Assembly (NCBI GenBank): GCA_001897525.1
Contig: MKTB01000003.1
Span: 248,001-312,000 of the forward strand
Direction of reading: 5' to 3'
DNA length: 64,000 nucleotides
DNA from: Bacteroidetes bacterium 43-16
Lineage (GTDB): Bacteria > Bacteroidota > Bacteroidia > Chitinophagales > Chitinophagaceae
In this document: positions 52,540 through 62,999 of the stretch, one piece after another
Layout of the letters: each line of letters opens with the position of its first letter
Numbering within the stretch: position 1 is the stretch's first letter
Notes under the pieces: generated by a model
The model's input: the letters and a program-made list of their open reading frames with translations, nothing else
What the model was told of the DNA's origin: nothing
The model's database searches: none
Position numbers and translations under genes: made by a program

Positions 52540-54744
52540 TTACTTATTTACACGGCTGCCTGGTCTGGACAGGTTGGAGTTTTCTTCTACTTCATCAGAT
52601 ACATTATCTGTATCGATTTGCAGGTTTTTCTCCTGGCTGCCGATTGTTCCCGGTTTTGCCGAATCAAAGATCATACGTTTTTCTTCTTCATCGAAGATCT
52701 TGAATTCTGTACGACGGTTCAACTGGCGACCTGCAGCGTTATCTTTATTGTTCAGTTTTTCCTGAGCTACTTTATTTCTATCGCCCATACCGTGGATCGA
52801 AATACGGGAACGGTCAACACCGCCACTGTTTACGATATAGTTAAGTACAGATTCTGCTCTTGCTACAGACAATGGTTCATTGTAATCCGGTGTACCTTTA
52901 CCATCAGTATAAGAGAAGATCTCAACACGTAAAGATGGATTGTTTCTTAACAGAGTAGACAATTTCTCAAGATCCGTTAAAGATTCAGGACGTAATGAAG
53001 ATTCATTAAAGTCATAGAATACATTATCAATACGGAATATGCCATTATCAACCAGACTTGCATACAATTCGATCTCTACAGTATTATCCGGGTCTTTACG
53101 CTGAACGCCTTCTGTATTAACCGTTGCTGCGGAAGATGTATATTTCTTTTTATCTGCTACGAAAGAGTAAGAGTGTCCTCTTGATGTGTTGAACTCAAAT
53201 TTACCATCAGTAGAGTTGAAGGGAACCACATTACCATTTTCGTCCGTCATTTTTACCACAACTTCTTTTAAAGGCTCTTGTGTTTTGGTATCAATAACTT
53301 TACCGATTACTTTCAGCTTAGGCTCAAACTGTACTCTGAAGATATCATCACAACAAGTCGGATTTTTCAGGGCTACAGAACCTACGCGGTTAGATACCAG
53401 GTAACCATCAGGTTTTCCGTAAGGGTCCAGGATGAAATACATATCATCAGCTGAAGTATTTACAGGATATCCCATGTTCTTTACAGAAGAGTAACGTGAA
53501 GGACTGTTTCCGGCCATAGTAGCTTCGAACACGTCTAGCCCGCCCATTGTTTCCCAACCATCAGAAGAGAAATACAATTTATTGGTCCTGTTATCGAAAT
53601 AAGGAGTCACCTCGTTTCCTTTTGTATTGATTTGCTTACCTACGTTTTGAGGACGACGATAAGTTTTCAAACGCTCATCATATACAGAATACCAGATATC
53701 AAATCCACCGCGGCTTTGTAGTTTCCTGTTAGAGGAGAAGAAAAGGATCTCTTTTTTACCGATTTTAACGATACAAGGATGGGTACTGGATGAGTTTCTG
53801 TCATTGATACCATATCCCAATTCCTGAGGGTTACCCCAGCGATCGTCTTTAAATTCGGATACATAGATACGACACAATCTTGCGGTGTCGCCTTTCTTAT
53901 CCAGGCATTTAGAATAATAGAAACGGTCTCCGCCTTCTGACAGGTAACCATTACCTACGTGGAACTTAGAATCGTTGAACTTCCCGTCCATAAAAGGCAA
54001 TGCCCATTGGAAGGTATCATTCTCATTAAATTTATCTTTACTTGAAACGACAAAACGAGATACGTATTCAGCTTTTCTGTTCTCAATTTTCTCTGCTTGT
54101 TTATCGTAGTTCATGGTTGCAAACAACAATGCTGTATCTCCTAAAGGGAATGGAGACAACTCGGTATTTACAGAGTTGATGTTCGTTCCCAGTTTGGCAA
54201 TGCTTGCCGCTTCAGGATTAGCAATAGATCTGATACCCAGGTGACAGCCTTTGATCTCAACATCACTTTGCTTCACTAATGGTTTCAGTTCTTTTGTCGG
54301 TTTGGGATTGTCTTTTTTGAACTTTTCAAACGCAGCAATAGCTCCTTCATAGTCACCGCTCATTTTCAACATCAACGCCTGCTTATACTTAGCTTCGGGA
54401 TAAACCGCCTTAGCTATGTCATAAGCATCACCGTAGCTTTTTGCAGCGGGACCATAGTCTCTCAGGTACCACTGACATTCTGCAACCTGATATTTCAAAT
54501 ATGGATTACGTGGTTGTTCATTTAATAATTGATAGTAATACTCTTCAGCATTTGAAAAGCTACCTTCTTTAAACAATCCATCTGCCCAACGCAATTTCTT
54601 CTGATAACCTAATTTGGCAACAGGATCATCTGCTCGCTTTCCGTATTTGTCCTTGTCACGACTTTGTGCCAAAACGTCATTGGTCTGAGCACTGGTAAAG
54701 GCCAGTGTGGCTGCTAATAAAAATAGTATTGGTTTGCGTTTCAT
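52540..54744 (-). CDS. PorE-like OmpA family protein (TPR, propeller, CRD, OmpA)
   Basis: This 734-aa envelope protein has a signal peptide (about 1-27) and TPR units (about 50-160; AEEYYYQLLNEQPRNPYLKY). A WD40/PD40-like propeller region follows (about 190-460, with KEILFFSSNRKLQSRGGFDIWY and KLYFSSDGWETMGGLDVF). A carboxypeptidase-regulatory-like fold (about 480-570) leads to a C-terminal OmpA domain (about 590-700) with FSYTDGKGTPDYNEPLSVARAESV. This is the domain order of PorE in type IX secretion. It has no obvious lipobox. It is the last gene of a leftward T9SS trio after PorP/SprF and a type-B adhesin. Confidence 0.83.
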   Translation of the reverse strand: MKRKPILFLLAATLAFTSAQTNDVLAQSRDKDKYGKRADDPVAKLGYQKKLRWADGLFKEGSFSNAEEYYYQLLNEQPRNPYLKYQVAECQWYLRDYGPAAKSYGDAYDIAKAVYPEAKYKQALMLKMSGDYEGAIAAFEKFKKDNPKPTKELKPLVKQSDVEIKGCHLGIRSIANPEAASIAKLGTNINSVNTELSPFPLGDTALLFATMNYDKQAEKIENRKAEYVSRFVVSSKDKFNENDTFQWALPFMDGKFNDSKFHVGNGYLSEGGDRFYYSKCLDKKGDTARLCRIYVSEFKDDRWGNPQELGYGINDRNSSSTHPCIVKIGKKEILFFSSNRKLQSRGGFDIWYSVYDERLKTYRRPQNVGKQINTKGNEVTPYFDNRTNKLYFSSDGWETMGGLDVFEATMAGNSPSRYSSVKNMGYPVNTSADDMYFILDPYGKPDGYLVSNRVGSVALKNPTCCDDIFRVQFEPKLKVIGKVIDTKTQEPLKEVVVKMTDENGNVVPFNSTDGKFEFNTSRGHSYSFVADKKKYTSSAATVNTEGVQRKDPDNTVEIELYASLVDNGIFRIDNVFYDFNESSLRPESLTDLEKLSTLLRNNPSLRVEIFSYTDGKGTPDYNEPLSVARAESVLNYIVNSGGVDRSRISIHGMGDRNKVAQEKLNNKDNAAGRQLNRRTEFKIFDEEEKRMIFDSAKPGTIGSQEKNLQIDTDNVSDEVEENSNLSRPGSRVNK

Positions 54745-54798
54745 ATTTTATGCAACGTTGAAATGTAATGTTTTGTGTTCTTGAGATCCCTTATTCCT

Positions 54799-54818
54799 GC
54801 GCCTCAGAAGGCGCTTTT
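54799..54818. other. Short hairpin between PorP/SprF and PorE-like genes
   Basis: GCGCCT and AGGCGC flank loop CAGA, followed by TTTT on the plus strand. For the leftward transcript the T-run is on the wrong side, so it may be a processing or attenuation element rather than a terminator. Confidence 0.3.
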
Positions 54819-54834
54819 CAAAAAATTAAATGGC

Positions 54835-55890
54835 TTAAAATCTTGCACAAGGGTATAATAACTTTCTGGCAAAATCTATAGGGCTTGGAGCGGTATATCT
54901 TACCATCAATTCAAATCCGCCATAACCGTTGGTACTTTGTCTTAAGCCGGATGTGTTGAAGTCATAACCGGCCCCGATCCTGAAGCCATTAAATTCTAAA
55001 CCTGCGGTAATCATTGCAGCATCTAAGTGACGGTACCATCCACCCAGGAAAATAGCCGGGGCTGTAGGTACAGTGTAATCGTCTCCTAATTTATAATGCA
55101 ATTCCATACCTCCGATAATTTCCTGGGCTGCAGACTGGGTCTGGAACAAGAAAGCCGGACGTAAACTCATACGCTCTCCTACCCCGATAATAGCACCAAC
55201 CTGAGCGGTGTACCTGATACCCAAACCAACGTCTCTTGTCTCTGCACGTTTCATCATTGATTCCATCGGCTGAGTGAGGTTATTGGCTCCGGCCCCTATT
55301 ACATAGGAAAATTTCTCTGAAGGCGCATGTGAAAATGCAAGACCCGCATTGATCAGCCAATTGTCTACTTTATTATTCAGGTTTGTATAATTAGGATCTG
55401 TACCCTGGTAAAAACGACCTTCTCTGAAGTCACCTGCAAAATACAAACGACTCAAATCAATATTTTTACTGGCATATCCTCCCTGCAAACCTACAGTCAA
55501 AGCAGCTTTTCCACTTTCTCCAAAAAATTTATGGTATGCAACAGAAGCTAATGCTGAAAAGTTATTCAGATTACCGTCCCCTGCCCTATCATTATAAATC
55601 TGGCCACCTACAGCAAGATAATCATCGATAGAAATATCTCTGATAACCGGCATATCAAAAGAAAGAGCGTATGTTTTAAATGCCGCTGATCCTAAAGCTG
55701 AACGCCATTGATCTCGATATATGGCAGAAACTCTATACTCGCCCTGAAACGCTCCTGTAAAGGCAGGATTGACTATCATAGGAGTTGCATTGAATTGTGT
55801 AAAGTGAACATCCTGTGCTTTAGCATCTATACCACACAACATCGAACTTGCGATCAGGAATGCACTGGCGATAGTTTTTCTACACTTCAT
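54835..55890 (-). CDS. PorP/SprF family type IX secretion outer-membrane protein
   Basis: This 351-aa outer-membrane barrel has a signal peptide (MKCRKTIASAFLIASSMLC) and the family opening QDVHFTQFNATPMIVNPAFTGAFQGEYRV followed by YRDQW. PorP/SprF proteins help type-B-sorted adhesins reach or stay on the surface. The gene lies 149 bp after the large type-B adhesin and 90 bp before the PorE-like gene, forming a trio. The start is taken at ATG 55890; an upstream TTG frame start is unlikely. Confidence 0.92.
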   Translation of the reverse strand: MKCRKTIASAFLIASSMLCGIDAKAQDVHFTQFNATPMIVNPAFTGAFQGEYRVSAIYRDQWRSALGSAAFKTYALSFDMPVIRDISIDDYLAVGGQIYNDRAGDGNLNNFSALASVAYHKFFGESGKAALTVGLQGGYASKNIDLSRLYFAGDFREGRFYQGTDPNYTNLNNKVDNWLINAGLAFSHAPSEKFSYVIGAGANNLTQPMESMMKRAETRDVGLGIRYTAQVGAIIGVGERMSLRPAFLFQTQSAAQEIIGGMELHYKLGDDYTVPTAPAIFLGGWYRHLDAAMITAGLEFNGFRIGAGYDFNTSGLRQSTNGYGGFELMVRYTAPSPIDFARKLLYPCARF

Positions 55891-56039
55891 ATTTTTATCC
55901 AAATATTATTTTGTTAACAAATAATTTAATGATTCAAATTATGGTCAAACTCTTTGAGCCATTAAAAGTCTTAAAAATTTTTTGATTTTCCTTGTTTTTT
56001 TTTAACTTTTTTTAAATAAATCCAAAAGTTTCCTTTTTT

Positions 56040-58541
56040 CTATCTCAAAAGGGTCACATTACCTGATTTCTGAGAGCGGGAACCTGTGGAATTATTTATT
56101 AATTTAACAGTATAGACATATACGCCTAAAGGAGCAGCTGTTCCTTTCACGGTACCATCCCATCCGTTATTGATATTATTGGAGGAATAAACGATACCAC
56201 CCCAGCGGTCATAAACCTCAAAAGTTTCTAAACTGAAATTGCCTCTGAACACGGGTTTGTAAACAGAATTATTAGGGTTAAATGCATTCGGCATATCTAT
56301 TACCCCTTCTTGTCTCACCAGGATATCTACAGAATCTCTCACGGTACAACCATAATCGGTAGTAGCGGTGTAGAAGTAGCGGGTATTTACTTCCGGAAAG
56401 AATATAGGGTTGGCTATCTCCGGATTACTGATACCGGATACAGGGAACCAGCTGAATCTTACGGCATTGGTAGCCGGTGTCATCTGATAGCTTTCGCCCA
56501 GCCACATCACTACCGAATCAGGTATATTTGCAATCGCATTCGGATGTACCGTCACATCTACGAAACTGGTATCATAGCAGCCGAACAGGTTCTTCACCAC
56601 TAAACGATATAGCGTATTTGTGGTAGGGGCCAATGTTTGATTTATGGCAGTAGGATTACCTCCGTTCAAGGAAATCTCCGGAGTCCAGTAGTACTCATAA
56701 GCCGGCAGTAAGGGAGTGCCGTCTAAAGAGCTCCTGACCAAAGGTACTACCGTTGATCCCGGGCAAATAGCGGTATCAGAAGGGGTTACCCTTATAAACT
56801 CACCGGGGTTAACCGTCAGGGTCATGGTATCCCGACCAATACATCCAATATCCGTTCGGAGGATGGCTACGATATCGGTAGACGAATTGTTTGGTAAAAC
56901 AACCGGAGCGACACTCGTAGGGTCATTAAATATTTCGGCAGGCAACCAGGAATACTGGTAAGAACCTCCCGTATCCTGAGGTAAAGCCTCTGCAAACATC
57001 TGCAGGTAGTCATAAGAACAGATAGCTGTATCATTACCAATGTTCACTTTTATATCCTGGACATTTATGGTCAGGATGGCTGTAGAAGCCCGGCAGTTGG
57101 TATCCTGGCTCGGTATTCTCACTTTATACTGGTATTCATACTGTCCGGCAGAAGGGAAGGATAAGCTGGCATAATTGATCGTAGCATTACTTACCCCTGA
57201 AGCGGGTACCCATTCATAACTTAATGGCCCGTAAATGGTATCTGTGGTAAAGTCTACATCAAGTTGCACGCCAAAACAGATCGAAGTATCCCCGATACTG
57301 GATGATAATAAAATAGAATCCTGGATGGATACGACCGCGGAATCAACCACTATTGCATTGGCACCACAACTATATGGTGAAAGAAATTTAACAATAGCAA
57401 TTTTATTAGCACCTGTTGTCGTAAGCGGTAAACCTTTAACATATACCCTGCCTATAGTGGAATCTGCAGGAATGGTGACCGTACCGGATAAGAATTCATA
57501 ATCCACACCGTTTATGGCATTTCCGCCCATAACGTAAGGAACCACAAGCGGCGTAGGCGCTGCGGCCTGGCGCTCAATAGTTACCTCTGCAGCAGGACAA
57601 CCTCTGACAATGAAAGCAGTATCACTTGCGGTTACATTCATCCCCTGCGCACCGGCAACCAGGCCTACAGAGTTTAAGCTACCTGCTTTAATGAATACAC
57701 CGGAGTTGAACCCTCCGTCACTTACATCCGCAACCGCTAATTTAAGGGTATAGGTATCACAGGGTATTACATTCTGAACGGCTGTCAGCACAGTAGTAAA
57801 GCCGTCAAACACGACATTCTGGCCAACAGGATTCAAATTATCTACATAATATTGGGTGAAAGGGGCTCCTGCATACTGGCCACTACAACCGGAAACCGGG
57901 TAGCCATTCACACCTGAGTTGATCGAATTGATCGCAACGGGGATAGTGGTCGTTCCCGGCACTAAGGCAATATTTCTCTTAGTGGGTAATGTAGGTATAT
58001 TGGAAACAATACCAGGCCCGCTGATCAGGAAGCCGAACACATCGTTATATTGCGAACAGGCATATTCCGGGTACTCCTCGGAGCCGAATACATACTGGAA
58101 CTTGATCGTATCTCCTGCTGGTACAAACTTAAACTCCAGTACACAGGCATTGTTTGTAACCGTAGTTACAGAGCCTGCTAACATGGCGGAGAGGTCTGCA
58201 TCACCGGGGCCGTAAGGAAAGCCATAGGCAGTATTTACCATAGACTGGCTGGCCGGGGAATTAACACCGATATTAGAACCGCTTGTTTTTGCAGCACCTG
58301 TGGTCAATATGATACCGCTATCTATTCCCAGGTTCGAGGTCCCTGTAAATGTAGCGGAGGCTCCATTGTTACAGGTTAAGGTAGGGTTCATGGTAATGAC
58401 ACCGGAACCAACCAGGTTATCTACCAGTTGAGCTGCCGTGACATTGTCTGTAATCGTTAATTGAGCAAAGGCCTGTACACTAAAAAGAAGTGCAGCAAAA
58501 GCCAAACCCAATTTTCTAATGTTCAAAAGAAATTTTTGCAT
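56040..58541 (-). CDS. Large T9SS type-B adhesin with choice-of-anchor L domain
   Basis: This 833-aa secreted protein has a signal peptide (about 1-27, cleaved after AFA). The N-terminal choice-of-anchor L domain (about 30-280) contains AAQLVDNLVGSGV, FQYVFGSEEYPEYACSQYNDVFGF and FDGFTTVLTA. Several Ig/PKD-like repeats follow (about 290-740; IGDTSICFGVQLDVDF, PLSYEWVPASGVSN, VRFSWFPVSGIS). A gliding-motility-type sorting domain (about 745-833) contains LETFEVYDRWGGIVY and KSGNVTLLR. It is a surface adhesin with a dedicated PorP/SprF downstream. It probably starts the leftward trio. Confidence 0.9.
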   Translation of the reverse strand: MQKFLLNIRKLGLAFAALLFSVQAFAQLTITDNVTAAQLVDNLVGSGVITMNPTLTCNNGASATFTGTSNLGIDSGIILTTGAAKTSGSNIGVNSPASQSMVNTAYGFPYGPGDADLSAMLAGSVTTVTNNACVLEFKFVPAGDTIKFQYVFGSEEYPEYACSQYNDVFGFLISGPGIVSNIPTLPTKRNIALVPGTTTIPVAINSINSGVNGYPVSGCSGQYAGAPFTQYYVDNLNPVGQNVVFDGFTTVLTAVQNVIPCDTYTLKLAVADVSDGGFNSGVFIKAGSLNSVGLVAGAQGMNVTASDTAFIVRGCPAAEVTIERQAAAPTPLVVPYVMGGNAINGVDYEFLSGTVTIPADSTIGRVYVKGLPLTTTGANKIAIVKFLSPYSCGANAIVVDSAVVSIQDSILLSSSIGDTSICFGVQLDVDFTTDTIYGPLSYEWVPASGVSNATINYASLSFPSAGQYEYQYKVRIPSQDTNCRASTAILTINVQDIKVNIGNDTAICSYDYLQMFAEALPQDTGGSYQYSWLPAEIFNDPTSVAPVVLPNNSSTDIVAILRTDIGCIGRDTMTLTVNPGEFIRVTPSDTAICPGSTVVPLVRSSLDGTPLLPAYEYYWTPEISLNGGNPTAINQTLAPTTNTLYRLVVKNLFGCYDTSFVDVTVHPNAIANIPDSVVMWLGESYQMTPATNAVRFSWFPVSGISNPEIANPIFFPEVNTRYFYTATTDYGCTVRDSVDILVRQEGVIDMPNAFNPNNSVYKPVFRGNFSLETFEVYDRWGGIVYSSNNINNGWDGTVKGTAAPLGVYVYTVKLINNSTGSRSQKSGNVTLLR

Positions 58542-58651
58542 GGTTTCACTTTTTATTGATGATGATGGGGGTATTTTAATATTTTGTATTTAACAAAAAT
58601 TACTTAAAGGTAGTTAAAGTTATTTAAAAATACAATACTGTGACATATAAA

Positions 58652-58681
58652 AAATGTGACGAATATGTATTCGTCACATTT
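58652..58681 (-). terminator. nadA terminator
   Basis: AAATGTGACGAA and TTCGTCACATTT pair around loop TATGTA. A T-rich tail follows on the minus strand, 40 bp after the nadA stop. Confidence 0.75.
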
Positions 58682-58721
58682 GAAATACAGCTATACTGTA
58701 TCCTAAAATTAAAAAATTCAA

Positions 58722-59738
58722 CTAAATTAACCCAAACTGCTTACTCAATTCCAACATTTTATCTATTGGTTTCTTGGCAGCGAGGCGCAGGGATTCTTCC
58801 ATATTGATCTCCGGTGTCTCATACTTCAGGCATAAATACAGCTTCTCCAAAGTATTAAGTTTCATATAAGGGCAATCATTACAGGCACAATTATTTTCCG
58901 GTGGAGCTGCGATCAGTGTTTTATTAGGTGCTGCCTTCTGCATCTGGTGTAAGATACCGGCCTCTGTGGCTACAATAAATGTGTCTGCCGGATCGGTAAC
59001 CACATATTTCAGCAACTGGCTGGTAGATCCTATAAAATCTGAAATTTTCAACAGGGGCTCTTCACATTCAGGGTGTGCAATTAATTTAGCCTCAGGGTGT
59101 TGCTCTTTAAGGCGGGTAATCTTCTCCAAAGAAAAAATCTCATGTACCATACAAGCCCCGTCCCAAAGCAGCATATTCCTGCCACTTACCCGGTTAATAT
59201 ATCCGCCCAGGTTTTTATCGGGTGCAAAAATGATCTTCTGGTCTGCCGGCAGGCTTTCTACGATCTGCTGTGCATTAGAAGAGGTACAAATAATATCGCT
59301 GAGCGCCTTCATCCCGGCACTACAGTTGATATAGGTAATAACAATATGCTCCGGGTGTCGCTTTTTAAATTCCGCAAACACATCGGGAGGGCAGCTATCG
59401 CTTAAAGAACAGCCCGCATTCAGATCCGGCAATAAAACCTTTTTATTCGGGTTCAAGATCTTGGCTGTCTCTGCCATAAAATGCACACCTGCAAACACAA
59501 TAATTTCGGCATCTGTCTTTGCTGCAGCTTCTGCAAGTCCCAGGCTATCACCGATATAATCTGCTATATCCTGGATCTCCGATTCCTGGTAATAGTGGGC
59601 CAGTAAAACAGCCTTTTTCTCTTCTTTCAGTCTTTTTATCTCTTCTACTAAATCTAAACGTGGATCTATAGGAGCATCCAAAAAACCCTTTTCAGGAACA
59701 GCAGCCATCAAAGCGTCCATGTTGGTTATTTCGTTCAT
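58722..59738 (-). CDS. nadA: Quinolinate synthase NadA
   Basis: This 338-aa 4Fe-4S enzyme condenses iminoaspartate and dihydroxyacetone phosphate to quinolinate in NAD synthesis. Visible motifs are [50 protein letters not shown] and the C-terminal [11 protein letters not shown], which together supply the three cluster cysteines. It is the size of the A-type bacterial NadA. It stands alone on this strand; nadB and nadC are not adjacent. The 244 bp before it are shared with the divergent S9 peptidase gene. Confidence 0.96.
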   Translation of the reverse strand: MNEITNMDALMAAVPEKGFLDAPIDPRLDLVEEIKRLKEEKKAVLLAHYYQESEIQDIADYIGDSLGLAEAAAKTDAEIIVFAGVHFMAETAKILNPNKKVLLPDLNAGCSLSDSCPPDVFAEFKKRHPEHIVITYINCSAGMKALSDIICTSSNAQQIVESLPADQKIIFAPDKNLGGYINRVSGRNMLLWDGACMVHEIFSLEKITRLKEQHPEAKLIAHPECEEPLLKISDFIGSTSQLLKYVVTDPADTFIVATEAGILHQMQKAAPNKTLIAAPPENNCACNDCPYMKLNTLEKLYLCLKYETPEINMEESLRLAAKKPIDKMLELSKQFGLI

Positions 59739-59982
59739 TTATCTTAACGTGTTTATTTCAGTATACTAAATTATGACTTAATTATGACACTGGAGTTCAA
59801 ATCCCTATTGGCAATATGTTAAATGAGTTCAAAGGTAATGGGTATACACAAAAAAACGCTGAAAAACTGATTGCACTGCTTCCTGTACCTGCTGTTCATA
59901 ATCCCCGAAAATTTGTCTTACTTTGCGCTTCAGGCCTTGTCTTCTGTCAAGGCATATACCACATTCTTAAACGGATTTTCGA

Positions 59983-61983
59983 ATGAAAAAACTTTTTTTA
60001 GTATTAGTGATGGCTCCCTTATTAGCTATGGCACAAAAACAAGCATTAACCCCCGAAACGCTCTGGAAGCTGGGCAAAGTGAACCTCGTAAGCGTGCTGC
60101 CGGACGGAGCGCAGTCGCTTTATAGTGTAGGGCACAGTAACCTGTCTACCCAAAAGACTGAACGCAAGCATTTTATTATGAATAATGCTACCGGGGAAAG
60201 TGTAGCAACTACTGTCCTCGACCAGAAGACCTTTGTACAGTGGGATAAAAATGGCTTATATGCCAGCAACGACGGCTCCCTATACCTTTCGAAAGACAAG
60301 GGCAGCAGCTGGGAAAGGGTACACACGGGCCTTAAGGAGGCTACAAATATCCGCATTGCCCCCGATGGTAAAACCATTGCTTTCAGCCAGCCTGTATCTC
60401 TTGAAAAAGTGAAGGCCAGCGCAAAATATAATGATGTCCCTCAAAGCTCAGGCTATATCTTCAACGACCTGGATTATCGCCACTGGGACGAGTTTAATGA
60501 AGGTAATTATTCTCATGTCTTTATCACTACGGTAAATAGTAATGAAGCAACAGATATATTGAAAGCGGAGCCTTACTATGTACCGCAAATGCCTTTTGGC
60601 GGCACAGAAGATTTTATCTTCAGCAATGATAGCAAGACCCTGCTTTATGTATGTAAAAAGAAAGCCGGAAAGGCTTATGCGCAAAGCACCAATACGGACC
60701 TTTATGCTTATGATATCGCCAGCGGCAAAACGAGCAACTGGACAGAGGGCATGATGGGCTATGACAATCACCCTGAATTCAGTCCTGATGGCAAATACCT
60801 GGCCTGGACCAGTATGGCGCGTGACGGATTTGAAGCAGATAAGATCGATATCGTTCTCTTAGACCTTAAAACGCTCAAGAAAACCAACCTAACTGCAGGA
60901 TGGGATGAAACGGTTGATGGTGGATTTATATGGGCTAAAGACAGCAAAACAATATTCTTCAACGCGGCCTACCGCGGCACGACTCAGTTGTTTTCCCTGA
61001 ATATCGGCAAACCAAATGCGGTAAAGCAAATTACCAATGGGCAATGGGATATTGCTGGCGTGCATGCACAGACAACAAATGGCGTACTGGTCAGCCGCAC
61101 GGACTTTAACCATGCCGCTGAGCTGTACCAGGTGAATACCAAAAACGGGGCTATGAACCAGTTGACGAAAGCCAATGATGCCGTTTATAATAACCTGGAA
61201 ATGTGTTCTTCTGAACTGAAAATGTTTAAAAACAGTGAAGGTAAAGACCTGGGCGTTTGGGTAGTGTACCCACCTAATTTCGACAAAAATAAAAAATACC
61301 CTACTCTGCTGTACTGCCAGGGAGGCCCGCAGGGAGCGCTCACACAGTTTTACAGTGTGCGCTGGAACTTTGCCCTGATGGCGGCTAACGGTTACATCGT
61401 GGTTGCACCTAACCGGACCGGGATGCCGGGCTGGGGGGTGAAATGGAATGAAAACATCAGCGGTGACTGGGGCGGCCAGCCGATGAAGGATTACCTGACG
61501 GCTATCGATGAGATGGCTAAAGAACCTTACGTGGACAAAAACAGGCTGGGCGCTGTAGGTGCCAGCTATGGCGGCTACAGTGTATATATGCTGGCCGGCA
61601 TCCACAACAATCGCTTTAAAACCTTTATAGCACACAATGGCTTGTTTGACATGAGAAGCTGGTATGGTACTACAGAAGAATTGTGGTTTGCCAACTGGGA
61701 CCTCGGTGGTAACTACTGGCAGCAACCTACTCCTAAAGGATATACTGATTTCAACCCAAGTAACCTGGTGGTAAAATGGAATACACCGATCATGATCTAC
61801 CAGGGAGGCAAAGACTTTAGGGTACCTATAGAGCAAGGACTCCAGGCCTTCCAGGCGGCCCAGTTAAAGGGTATCAAATCACGCCTGGTGTACTTCCCGG
61901 ACGAGAATCACTGGGTACTTAAAGTGCATAACGGACTGGTGTGGCAACGTGCATTTTTTGACTGGCTCAAAGAAACATTGTAA
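59983..61983 (+). CDS. S9 family prolyl-oligopeptidase-like peptidase
   Basis: This 666-aa exported serine peptidase has a signal peptide (MKKLFLVLVMAPLLAMAQ) and an N-terminal beta-propeller (about 25-400), with PD40-like units such as HPEFSPDGKYLAW and GFIWAKDSKTIFF. A C-terminal alpha/beta hydrolase domain (about 420-666) follows. Its triad is Ser528 in GASYGGYS, Asp in GGKDFRVP and His in DENHWVL. It cleaves short peptides, probably at the N-terminal side (DPP IV/acylaminoacyl type), in the periplasm. The MBL gene follows 94 bp downstream on the same strand. Confidence 0.93.
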   Translation: MKKLFLVLVMAPLLAMAQKQALTPETLWKLGKVNLVSVLPDGAQSLYSVGHSNLSTQKTERKHFIMNNATGESVATTVLDQKTFVQWDKNGLYASNDGSLYLSKDKGSSWERVHTGLKEATNIRIAPDGKTIAFSQPVSLEKVKASAKYNDVPQSSGYIFNDLDYRHWDEFNEGNYSHVFITTVNSNEATDILKAEPYYVPQMPFGGTEDFIFSNDSKTLLYVCKKKAGKAYAQSTNTDLYAYDIASGKTSNWTEGMMGYDNHPEFSPDGKYLAWTSMARDGFEADKIDIVLLDLKTLKKTNLTAGWDETVDGGFIWAKDSKTIFFNAAYRGTTQLFSLNIGKPNAVKQITNGQWDIAGVHAQTTNGVLVSRTDFNHAAELYQVNTKNGAMNQLTKANDAVYNNLEMCSSELKMFKNSEGKDLGVWVVYPPNFDKNKKYPTLLYCQGGPQGALTQFYSVRWNFALMAANGYIVVAPNRTGMPGWGVKWNENISGDWGGQPMKDYLTAIDEMAKEPYVDKNRLGAVGASYGGYSVYMLAGIHNNRFKTFIAHNGLFDMRSWYGTTEELWFANWDLGGNYWQQPTPKGYTDFNPSNLVVKWNTPIMIYQGGKDFRVPIEQGLQAFQAAQLKGIKSRLVYFPDENHWVLKVHNGLVWQRAFFDWLKETL

Positions 61984-62077
61984 TTATAATTTCTTAAAGA
62001 TGTACTCAAAAGCTGATACCGGCAAGCGTACATCTTTTTCTTTAACCCGAATCAAACACTTAAATAGTCAAGAGCTC

Positions 62078-62917
62078 ATGAACCTATATACGATCAATAC
62101 CGGTTTATTCAAATTAGATGGCGGAGCAATGCACGGGGTGGTACCTAAAAGTCTCTGGAATAAATTAAACCCGGCAGATGAAAGTAATCTCTGCTCCTGG
62201 GCCATGCGTTGCCTGCTGGTGGAGACAGAGGGCCGCCTCATCTTAATTGACACCGGCATAGGCGATAAACAGGATGCCAAATTTTTCAGCCATTATCATT
62301 TACATGGCGAAGGCAGCTTAACAGGCTCTATACAAAGTGCTGGCTTTAGTCCCGATGAGATCACAGACGTATTCCTCACGCACTTGCATTTTGACCATGT
62401 AGGCGGTGCCGTGATGAAGGCAGGAGAGCAGCTCTTACCTACGTTTAAAAACGCCCGGTATTGGTCTAATGCACAGCATTGGGACTGGGCCGTACAGCCC
62501 AATGAAAGGGAAAAGGCCTCTTTCCTGAAAGAAAATATTTTACCGATCCGGGAGAGCGGTCAACTGCATTTTTTTGAAGGAAAAGATGGAGACGAATTCC
62601 TGCCCGGGTTTAATATAAGAATGGTCAACGGTCATACAGAATCTATGATGCTGCCTTTATTAAACTATAAGGGGAATAAAATATTGTATTGCGCAGATCT
62701 CTTACCCAGTATGCATCATTTACCGCTGCCCTGGATCATGGCTTATGACACCCGGCCTTTAGAAACGCTTAAAGAAAAAAAGTCGCTTTTGAACCAGGCC
62801 ATTGAAGAGAACTGGTTATTGTATTTTGAGCATGATGCGGTCAATGAATTATGCAGCCTGCAACAGAGTGAGCGCGGCATAAGGTCATCAGGCACCTTAA
62901 CGCTTCAAGACCTGTAG
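62078..62917 (+). CDS. MBL-fold metallo-hydrolase
   Basis: This 279-aa metallo-beta-lactamase-fold protein has the motif THLHFDHVGGAV (HxHxDH), further metal ligands in VNGHTESMMLP and YCADLLPS, and LILIDTGIGDKQ in the second strand. The chosen start MNLYTINTGLFKLDGGAMHGV is the usual opening of this subgroup; the longer frame overlaps the S9 peptidase. Substrate unknown. It shares the motif with the MBL gene at 26562-27299 but is only distantly similar by eye. It is convergent with the T9SS cargo gene across a perfect hairpin. Confidence 0.87.
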   Translation: MNLYTINTGLFKLDGGAMHGVVPKSLWNKLNPADESNLCSWAMRCLLVETEGRLILIDTGIGDKQDAKFFSHYHLHGEGSLTGSIQSAGFSPDEITDVFLTHLHFDHVGGAVMKAGEQLLPTFKNARYWSNAQHWDWAVQPNEREKASFLKENILPIRESGQLHFFEGKDGDEFLPGFNIRMVNGHTESMMLPLLNYKGNKILYCADLLPSMHHLPLPWIMAYDTRPLETLKEKKSLLNQAIEENWLLYFEHDAVNELCSLQQSERGIRSSGTLTLQDL

Positions 62918-62999
62918 GCAAAAAAATTTAATGACCTGATTTGTACCTAGTGAAAAGTATTTTTAAATAATTAATTTCCAGGAAGAACACTACTAACTA

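Noticed and set aside
60889-61836. 315-codon minus-strand open frame inside the S9 peptidase gene
   Set aside because: It runs antisense through the catalytic domain, with low-complexity His/Arg/Ser-rich translation and no motif.
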